From positions 179,596-243,595 of the forward strand of contig JAQFVV010006836.1 of the NCBI GenBank assembly GCA_028023455.1: a stretch of DNA of 64,000 bases, in the 5' to 3' direction. Below are positions 56,418-64,000 of the stretch, in pieces. Origin of the DNA: Epiperipatus broadwayi (Eukaryota; Onychophora; Udeonychophora; Euonychophora; Peripatidae). The position numbers and the translations under genes were made by a program. How positions within the stretch are numbered: the first letter of the stretch is position 1; each line of letters starts with the position of its first letter. The notes below the pieces were generated by a model. That model had not been told where the DNA came from. It ran no database searches and saw only the letters and a list, made by a program, of their open reading frames with translations.

Positions 56418-56814
56418 AGCGATGGAAAGTAGCTACCTAAAAAGTGCTACTATAGATGAATCTGATCGAAAAATAACTGAGTATCCCAAAAGATGGCACC
56501 ACCATACAAAGCCGAACAGAGAATTTATGTGTGAAGCGATGAAAAATATATACATAAAAAGTGATACTATAGACGAATCTGATCAAATTATGATAAAAAT
56601 AAAAAAAATCGACATAGAATCGCAAGTCAAAAATAATTACCCCAGCTTGTTCAAAAAAGAACCAGGAAAACAAAAAAACCTCGCCTGTAGAAATAGAGTT
56701 AAGAGACAGAGGAAAAGACAGAGGAAAACTTTTGTAACAAAACCTCGGAAAGTACCTATAGCACAGCAAAAATTGGCAGATCGAAACCACCATCAACAAA
56801 CAATAAATTGGTGA
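56329..56814 (+). pseudogene. Gag-to-RT fusion remnant after internal deletion
   Basis: A 161-codon frame overlaps the Gag end. It begins in the knuckle region, passes through a 39-codon tandem duplication (TKPNREF-CEAM, IDESD), then reads NNYPSLFKKEPGK and KTFVTKPRKVPIAQQKLADR. These last words match the start of Ty3/gypsy reverse transcriptases (a YPSLF word, then a lysine-proline-arginine and VPFA-like block before the first RT motif). The protease is absent and the RT is cut before its catalytic motifs, so a deletion joined the RT start to the 3' end of the element. Confidence 0.7.
56391..56610 (+). repeat. 117-bp in-frame tandem duplication inside the LTR element
   Basis: AAAGCCGAACAGAGAATTTA is at 56391 and 56508; GTGTGAAGCGATG and ACTATAGA-GAATCTGATC follow in both. 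The period of 117 is 39 codons. The copies differ by about ten substitutions. Confidence 0.85.
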
Positions 56815-56899
56815 AGAACAGCAAAGACTGCCAGCAACAGGCAAGGACTAGAAACCCCTCATCTCATCTCAAAGACTATGTTAGGTGAAAAACCATACT

Positions 56900-56917
56900 T
56901 CTGGAGTGGGGGAGGAG
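56900..56917 (+). other. Polypurine tract
   Basis: GGAGTGGGGGAGGAG lies directly before the 3' LTR start TGCAG, as needed for plus-strand priming. Confidence 0.85.
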
Positions 56918-57558
56918 TGCAGTATTCAAGGTCAAGGTATAAACATATATAATGTATAATGAATATGTAAATAATAATAATTGTATAAATATAATGAAAA
57001 TGTAAAAGTAATAATAATTGTATAAATGTAGAATAAAAGTAATAACTGTAATGTATAATAAATATGTAAAATAACTGTATAGTAATTAAGAATAACGATT
57101 GTGTAAAATTACAATGTTATTAAATCATAGAAAGTTGTATAATAATAGAAAGCCCAGCTGACCTTATAGGGTCAGAAAACTATGTAAAATACAATATATG
57201 GTGAGGAATGTAAAAATACTGTGTGTATGTGAAAATGTAAGTGAAAACACCATATATTGTTAGGAATGTAAAAGACTCCAGAAGTCTTGAGGGGTATATA
57301 AACCCCCTAAGCTAAACTAATTGTTCTGAATATGTTCTGAGTATGTTCTGAGTTTTAATTATGAGTCAGAGACTCCTTCCTCTGTAAGTCCAAAGCAGGA
57401 CTAGAGTATTTTATGCAGGTCACCACGACCGTTTATTATTTTATTTTGCCTTATAATAGGCCATATATATAGTTAAAATTATCCGTATTAAACTATAATC
57501 TTGCCATCTCAATTCTGCCTTTGTCCACTCATTTACTTGCGGGTCATAAGACACCGCA
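56918..57558 (+). repeat. 3' LTR
   Basis: Near-identical to the 5' LTR, with differences such as ATAATGTATAATG against ATAATAAATAATG and a one-base change in the terminal ACACCGCA. It is followed by the TTAAC target duplication. Confidence 0.95.
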
Positions 57559-57563
57559 TTAAC

Positions 57564-57985
57564 AATCATTTTGAATTATCTTTTAACTTATAATCCACCC
57601 ACAAGTACTGGAAAAAAATCGAAACAAATCATACCGACAATCCTGTTTTCCTGTAAAATATCCAAGGTTTATCATAATTAATTTTAAAACATTAATTTTT
57701 TAACCACATTATACTATCAACATTTATATGATCAAGTACATTTGCTATTGAGTAAATCCCAGGCCTTTAATATACCATGGATATAATCCTATACGTGGAT
57801 GATCCTCACAAATATATATTCATATCCTTAGCTTCATAACTTTTAGTCACACACACATGTCCAGTATGAAATTTAATTTTCATGTTTAGCTGCAATACAA
57901 ATCTTATTATTTAAATACACATTTTAACAATAATTCTAGGAAGTGGGCATATTAGGTCCAAATCCTTTTTTAATAATAACTCGAA
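57564..57985. other. AT-rich sequence, nothing recognised
   Basis: No feature seen. Confidence 0.35.
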
Positions 57986-58108
57986 CTTAATTAACTGAGT
58001 AATAGTAACAAATTGTCCATGCAATAGTGTCACCCATTGCAAGCCACAGTAATCAAGGATACTGGAAGGTTTGTGCATAAAATCCCTACCTACTGCCTAC
58101 TCATGCAC

Positions 58109-58152
58109 TATCCCAAGATCAGTTTTTAGCTTATGAATTTCATTAGTGAAGA
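58109..58152 (-). ncRNA. Hammerhead-like core, family B (decayed)
   Basis: Minus strand: CTTCA, CTAATGA (G5 to A), A, ATT-CATAA-GCT, A, AAAAC in place of GAAAC, TG, ATC, TTGGG. Helix II has at most two pairs. Confidence 0.4.
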
Positions 58153-58891
58153 GCCTTGGATCTGAGCTCTGCACATAAAGCTTTGGATATAATGTAACCC
58201 TCCAGCAGCCATTTTCCACTTATTTAATTAACTATGAAGCTATAAGCTCAAAATAAAAACACACAATAATGATGTCAGTCCAAGCCAATTTACTTGTATA
58301 GATATACATGTCTGAACCCAATTCAGTATTTATATATTTTGGTGTCTTTGGTTCCTTAATAACCACAGTAACCATCATCTTATAGACAATATTGTTATTA
58401 AATCACTATAGCAATCACCATTCCCCATGCTTACCCAAGCTACTGCCACACAATGCAAGCCATAATAATCAATGGTTGCTAGAAGGTTTGTGCATAAAAT
58501 TTCTATCTAGTGTCTGCTCATACAATATCACCACACTGGTTTTAGCTATGCTTTACACTGGATGGCACTATTGAATGGAGGATTTGCTATTGTATAACAG
58601 TTTGTGTGAGCATAGAGAATGGTGATTATGTGATGATTTAATAGTTTAATACAAATCCTGCCCATAGAATGATGGTGTCTATGGTTATTAAAGAATCAAA
58701 ATACTAAAATGTATAGATGTTGAACTGGATCCAGATCTGTGCGATTATACAAGTGAATTGACTTGAATTGAAAACATTGTGTTTTCATTTGGGATTTATA
58801 GCTTTATAATTAACTAAATAGATAAAAAGTGGATGCTGAAGGATCTGAATTAGATCTAAAAGTCTAGATGCAGTGCTCTCAGATTCAAGGC

Positions 58892-58933
58892 TTCTCACTG
58901 ATGAAAGCCACAAGTTAGAAACTAGTCTGGGGA
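58892..58933 (+). ncRNA. Hammerhead-like core, family B (best plus copy)
   Basis: TTCTCA, CTGATGA, A, AGC-CACAA-GTT (three pairs, one G-U), A, GAAAC, TA, GTC, TGGGGA. TTCTCA/TGGGGA makes a 6-bp helix I with G-U pairs. AC/GT with a two-base loop makes a minimal helix III, and GTC is the standard cleavage triplet. All core bases match. The A-A mismatch at the base of helix II is atypical. Confidence 0.55.
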
Positions 58934-59302
58934 TGTTGGATGAGTAGGCATTAGATAGGGATTTTATGCACAGTTCTAGAATCCATTGACTACTGTGAAT
59001 TGTATGGAATAGCAGTACTGTATGGAGAGTTTGGTACAGTTTTAACAGCTTGTGTAAGCATAGGGAATTGTGATCACATGATTAAGTGAGGTGATCCTTT
59101 TGAATCTGACCACAAATTTATAAAATGAAAATACAAATAAATTCATTATATAGATATAGTGCATTTATATTATAAATTTTAATATATATCAAAGTAAAGC
59201 AAAACTCTCCATATAGTAGTGCCATCTTGTGCTAACAAGAGCAATCAATGAATCCAGAAGGCTAGTGCATAAAATCTCTATCTAGTGCCTACTCATCCAA
59301 TA

Positions 59303-59346
59303 TCCCCAGACTAGTTTCTGGCTTGTGGACTTCATCAGTGAGGAGC
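59303..59346 (-). ncRNA. Hammerhead-like core, family B (best minus copy)
   Basis: Minus strand: TCCTCA, CTGATGA, A, GTC-CACAA-GCC, A, GAAAC, TA, GTC, TGGGGA. Helix I has six pairs with one G-U; where the 58.9-kb copy has a G-U here there is G-C. Core, minimal helix III and GTC triplet are all present. Helix II has two pairs and one mismatch. Confidence 0.55.
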
Positions 59347-60424
59347 TTTGTTTTGAATTGTTTAATAACAATTATGTGCTAGTATGAGATAGTGATCATG
59401 TGATGTTTAGTGGTTTAACATATCAAAGTAATTAATGTAAGAGTTAATTTACATATAAATGAACATGATCAAATTAAAAATAACCTCTAGTTTAATTTAG
59501 AACTCCAATGATTATACTAGCACTCATAATTTCTAACACTTGGATACTTCATGTTAAATATTTTTGCCCACATGCACATTCTTTGTATTTAAAATGACTA
59601 TTGCTTACTCCTGACTATTTTCTTTAGCTTGCATATTCATTGACAATTTCAACATGAAAACAAAGCTTTGTTTTTACATACACACATCGTTTTTTAAAAA
59701 AAAAAATTACAAAAAAAAAAAAAAAATTAAAATTAAAATTAAATTGATAAATTTATTTTTTTTCTTTTAGCTTTTACCAAATGCCAATATATTTACACCA
59801 TATATAAATAAACGGTACAATATATATATATATACTAAATAGCAAACACTAACAAAATATTCACTTCCTCTTTTAATCCATCAATTAAATAGTATATCAG
59901 ACACAAATAAGTAGTTCATACCTAATAAAATATAAGACAATCACCATTTTTTATGCTTGTTCAAGGTGTTAAAAGAAATAAGAAATGGTGATCATGCCAT
60001 GTCTTGTGGTTAAATACCAATCTTGCCTAATAGGATAGTGGTGGCTATGGTTATTAAAGAACCTAAGATGCCAAAATATATGTGTACTGAACTGAGTTCA
60101 GATCTATATGACTATATAAGCTAATGAGCTTGTATTGAAAATATTATTGTGTTTTCAATTTCCCCTTTTATCTTTTTGATTAACTATAAAGCTAATTTGC
60201 TTGTATAGTCATACAGATCTGAATCCAGTTCAGTGTCTATATATTTTGATATTTGGCTTTTTAGTAATCATAATCACCATTATTATTTGGCTAGGATTGA
60301 CAATGAACCATTAAAACATCACATGACCATTTCTTTATACAATTGTGCCACCTAGTGAAAACTATAGTAATCAATAGATATTGGAAGATCATGCATTTCA
60401 ATCCCTGTCTTCTCATCCATTGTA

Positions 60425-60475
60425 TCCAGATTAGTTTCTGACTTATGGCTTTTATCAGTGAGGAGCATTGGATTT
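60425..60475 (-). ncRNA. Hammerhead-like core, family B (mutated)
   Basis: Minus strand: CTCCTCA, CTGATAA (G8 to A), A, AGC-CATAA-GTC, A, GAAAC, TA, ATC, TGGATA. One core change and weak helix II. Confidence 0.45.
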
Positions 60476-60709
60476 GAGAGTCTTACACTTGCTTCTCTGG
60501 ATTTAATGCATCTCTCCAGCACCCATCTTTTACTTATTTTTGATAAAAAAGAAATCGCTTTCGTTATATGATAGCAGACGATATATTATTCATTTCAATG
60601 GTAATTTTCAATAACAAAACGAAAATCTACATTTTCTATAATTCTATTTACTTCTAATCAATATTATTTGTATTTTTCGTCTAAAAATAATTAAAAGACG
60701 TTGAAATAG

Positions 60710-60811
60710 TCACGCATTGGTGGTCGAGAGGTCAGCGACGGCTGCTTTACAAGCAGTTGTCCCGGGTTAGCGAGTTCGCTTCCCGGCTGATGATATGACA
60801 CATGAGAAAAA
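60710..60811 (+). mobile_element. tRNA-derived SINE with 17-bp target duplication
   Basis: Starts TCACGCATTGGTGGTCGAG (A-box-like TGGTCGAGAGG), anticodon-arm-like GCTGC-TTTACAA-GCAGT, then CCCGGGTTAGCGAGTTCGC, B box GAGTTCGCTTCCC, tail CTGATGATATGACACATGAG and poly(A). AAAAGACGTTGAAATAG at 60693-60709 is repeated as AAAAGGCGTTGAAATAG at 60812-60828, with one mismatch. It is about 100 bases long with almost no tRNA-unrelated body. Same family as 40530-40633. Confidence 0.9.
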
Positions 60812-60829
60812 AAAAGGCGTTGAAATAGG

Positions 60830-63600
60830 TTCATTAAAGTTTATAAAGCAGTTCTAAAGGAGAGATATTAGAACAAATCATTTTAAGAAAATGATAAACG
60901 ATTGTAATCTACTCTTAATCTTAGTCATTTCCAACTCTCTACTGCATGATCTCTCCACATTTTTATTATCGCCATATTAGATTCTGTTCACTAAATTTAC
61001 AATTTTTTTTTATTTTTTATACATGGAAATTTTATACAATAATTTATACTTTGACTCAAACCCCTCTCTCCATCGTTTTTATAAGTAAATTAAAAAAAAG
61101 AGCGTTTATACAAAAGTGCATCGGGAAGCCTTAATGTCTATCTGAGGCCAATATATATATAGTTTTGCAGTAGTATTTATAGTGTTAAAGCAAAATGTGA
61201 AAAAAAACTTTTTTTTTTTTATGAAAGATTTTGAACAGAATTTTCTTTATTATTATTATTGAATACAAAATCAATTAAAAATATTCGTAAAAAAAAAAAA
61301 AAGCCTTCTAAAACTTTTCTTTAATAAAAATCTACAAGTTAAACTCTGACGTGTTTAGAAAACAGTATTCTATTTCACGGTAAACTTCTTAACAGAGCAA
61401 TTTCACAACACATAGATTTTATTAGTTTTTTTCTTCCCCAGTGTTTGAAATGTTATTCAAACTAACAATGGCAGACACAATGTTGAAGGAAAGATTAGGA
61501 ATATATATTTTTTGGATCATGCTAGTCGACTTCTAATGGTTTTTGATCAGTAAATAAATTATTCTTTTTCAATATTTAAATTATATTTTTCACAGAAAAT
61601 AACTTCGAGAATTTATTTACTTACTTTTGCATTCAAAGTATTATATATTTTATAAATAAAAGCTATTTAAGATTTAAAAATTTGTAATATTTTTTTGAAA
61701 GTTGACTTGCAAAACATGAATATTTCATCAAAATGCGATTGGAATATAGAGATTTTTCTTAGTGCAATTGCTGAATTTTAACCAAATGTTCTTTTTATTT
61801 TTTTTACACAGATTATATAAACACCGCAAGATTGAAAGGTCATGTGATATTAAATTGCTTATTTTCTCTGTCGTTTTTTAACATGTGATCTTACTATATG
61901 GAATTAAAAACTTTTAGAAAAATAATTTAACTTATTTGATTTTATATACATATCAAAAGCATTATATATGTATGGGTGTGTATTGGAAAATATAGATAAA
62001 CTATTATTGATAGATTGTCTGATCAATTATTAATTGCCAGAAGTATTGTTTTTTGAGTCAGTAAACCTGCTCTTATATTTAATATTGGTATATAGTAAAG
62101 TCAAGTATATCAAACAACTTTATTACAGTTAATCAAATGACCTTAACTTTATAATTAGTTGTGATACTCCTTTATATATTTGTTTGTATGAAATTATGTT
62201 ACTCGGTAGTCTTGTGACATTTGAACGTCACAGTGACAGGTTGAGCTTTGATTTAGTAACTTTTAGGTTTTGAGTCTGATACTCTATTACTGTGCTAGGG
62301 CTGCATAGAGTAATATAATATGTACAATATATAAAATGTGAGGTTTATTATAATAAGAAATCATATGTATATATTGGAGAATGGATTTTATAGTTAAATA
62401 ATGATGTCATAATAAGATTACAGAATTAGATTTAGCTATGTACATTTATAGGCAAAAATTCTGTTTTCCCCACTAAATTCATCTTAATGATATGAATAGC
62501 TCTTTAAAGTTGCACCATAACTCTTACTACTGAGATAAAGAGAGACAAAAAACCCCATAAATGTATGCCATAATATCTTATTATTTTAGCTTTACTTTTG
62601 GATACAAAATATAACTTACATAATAGTAATTGTAAATGTATGGGTTGCTTAAATTCAAAATCCTATATGAAGATAATTTTGTTATCTCTAAAATTTTGTT
62701 TCTGTGATATATACCAATAATCCTTATTGGCAAATTGATCTCTGAATGATTTATTAAATAATAATGTCTATATATGTAAAAGTGAAATATGATAGTATTG
62801 TATAAAAAGTAGTGAATGGTTATGTGAGGGCTAAATAGGTTGATTTTGAGTGAGTATTTTTGAGTGATAAAAATACTCAATTTATATCGCTTTAACTGTG
62901 ATCTTTATTAACATTTGGCAGATTCTCCAAGCTGGACAAAACTCACACCTAAAAGTATAGCAGTGAGCAACACCACTATTTTAAAGACCTGACCTGATAC
63001 TGTCACCAACTAAATAAACAGTAATCATATTGCAAAAAAAAAAAAAAAAAACATTTTATTTTTAAAAATGTATCTTTGTGATCAATAAAACCATCAGAGC
63101 TAAAAAGAAAATTGTGGAAGAAGTGAAATATGAACAGAAACATTAGAAAGCAACTGATTAAAAAATGTCTTGTAAATGATAATTATATATATAAAGATGT
63201 TGGTTTATTCGGTTTTCATTTATCATGAATTCAAGATTATAATTGAGAGATAGCACAACCTTAAAAACAATCCTCCTCAAACATACAAAACTTCACTTAT
63301 TATAATCATGTCACAATAAACAGAAAATCTAAAAAATGTGCCCAATGACTTATAAATATAGCAGTCATTTCCAATGTTGAGATTTTAATTTTAATGAATA
63401 TATGTTAAGTTCTAATGTTTGATCTTCATAAATAATAGATTACCATTGCTTCCTAGCTGCTTAGCATGATTTATTTTAATATCTTGATTGCAGAGTCACA
63501 TGTATTTACTGTTGATAGCAATAATAATTAATATTCATTTACATATTCATTTTATATTTTTAACAATGCTCATTTAAAAATAGTATCATACTACATAAAT
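60830..63600. other. AT-rich sequence, no supported feature
   Basis: No repeat shared with the rest of the window. Frames at 60946-61134 (plus) and 62581-62880 (minus, 99 codons, Ile, Tyr and Asn rich) look like chance in AT-rich DNA. Confidence 0.4.
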
Positions 63601-63657
63601 TATAAATCACATGCAAATGCAAAAATTTCAAATAAAAAAAACGCTATCTTTTCTTTT

Positions 63658-63965
<308 letters not shown>

Positions 63966-64000
63966 GGTGAAGCAGAATCTATTGTTTAAATACTAAATGC

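Larger units (their letters stand above)
54950..57558 (+). mobile_element. Ty3/gypsy LTR retrotransposon, internal-deletion derivative
   Basis: Complete element of 2609 bases: 5' LTR 54950-55591, internal region 55592-56917, 3' LTR 56918-57558. Both LTRs begin TGCAGTATTCAAGG and end in GCA. The 5-bp target duplication TTAAC is exact (54945-54949 and 57559-57563). LTRs are closely similar (few substitutions and short indels), so insertion is recent relative to other elements here. Protease, most of RT, RNase H and integrase are missing, so it would have needed a full-length partner to move. Confidence 0.95.
57990..59040. repeat. Family B large inverted repeat (~480-bp arms)
   Basis: The left arm from 57990 has TGCAAGCCACAGTAATCAAG, TTTGTGCATAAAATCCCTA, a hammerhead-like core (minus), CTCCAGCAGCCATTTTCCACTT, AACTATGAAGCTATAAG, TGTATAGATATACATGTCTG and TGGTGTCTTTGGTT. 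The right arm repeats these as reverse complements in the same order (GATGGTGTCTATGGTTATTA to GAATCCATTGACTACTGTG). The central part 58380-58620 is itself a family B segment ending TGCAAGCCATAATAATCAATG. Arms differ at many sites. No coding sequence; the 60-codon frame at 58392-58574 is part of the repeat. Confidence 0.85.
59195..60545. repeat. Family B, further copies in inverted arrangement
   Basis: 59195-59420 is a minus unit: ACTCTCCATATAGTAGTGCC, GAATCCAGAAGGCTAGTGCA and the hammerhead-like core at 59303-59346. 59940-60120 and 60130-60300 are inverted to each other: AACTGAGTTCAGATCTATATG against CATACAGATCTGAATCCAG, and CCTAAGATGCCAAAATATAT against ATATATTTTGATATTTGG. 60330-60545 is another minus unit with a core at 60425-60475 and the CTCCAGCACCCATCTTTTACTTATTTTT end. 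Between them, 59430-59930 is AT-rich and unassigned. Confidence 0.78.

Overview
This window looks like AT-rich animal nuclear DNA (most likely an invertebrate) made almost entirely of mobile-element debris. I found no operons, no bacterial signals and no recognisable conserved host gene. The genus is not identifiable from what I see. An RTE-type LINE, a Merlin DNA transposon, tRNA-derived SINEs, a Ty3/gypsy derivative and long (TA)n and (GA)n microsatellites fit many invertebrates; a mollusc such as an octopus is one possibility, but that is a guess.

The most unusual content is a dispersed repeat family, called HHR-1 here, with about 15 full or partial copies between 3 and 48 kb on both strands. 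Each copy with an intact middle carries the layout of a type I hammerhead ribozyme: a CCAA/TTGG helix I extended by a covarying outer segment, a CTGATGA core, a GTGCT/AGCAC helix II, GAAA, and a minimal helix III. A tRNA-like segment (AGTGGATAGC, then GAGTTCAAGTCCC) follows about 100 bases downstream. Copies occur singly, as tandem monomers about 450-480 bp apart (36.2-37.0 kb; 44.4-45.1 kb), and as head-to-head palindromes (3.0-3.6, 6.7-7.0, 43.9-45.1, 47.1-47.8 kb). This resembles Schistosoma Sm-alpha SINEs and animal retrozymes. A second repeat lineage (8.4, 17.1-17.7, 46.7, 58.0-60.5 kb) carries a different hammerhead-like core ending in a GTC cleavage triplet. A third candidate lies in a Penelope-like scrap near 5.84 kb.

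Layout: 0-9 kb holds diverged direct repeats, a MITE-like family, HHR-1 palindromes and a large foldback repeat. 9.3-15.6 kb holds a decayed coiled-coil ORF, a LINE 3' end, a 970-bp TIR element with TA target duplication, a hAT-like fragment, MITE-like tandem units and one HHR-1 copy. 17-24 kb holds an inverted repeat, a nearly intact RTE LINE with a long endonuclease/reverse transcriptase ORF, and a second decayed reverse transcriptase. 25-29 kb is the longest block without recognisable repeats and has promoter-like motifs and one small ORF. 29-33 kb holds a perfect hairpin, a 333-bp tandem repeat and a complete but frameshifted Merlin transposon. 34-45 kb holds LINE remnants, HHR-1 arrays, a SINE, an unexplained GC-richer mosaic and a nearly perfect 240-bp inverted repeat. 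46-57 kb holds SINE and foldback fragments, a hairpin, and a complete Ty3/gypsy internal-deletion derivative with LTRs, PBS, PPT and target duplication. 58-64 kb holds the second hammerhead-like family in large inverted repeats, a SINE with clear target duplications and a long (GA)n tract.

There is no gene network here. The elements interact as parasites: the tRNA-like and hammerhead repeats would need a LINE, of which the RTE at 19-22 kb is the best-preserved, and the gag-only LTR element would need a full-length relative.
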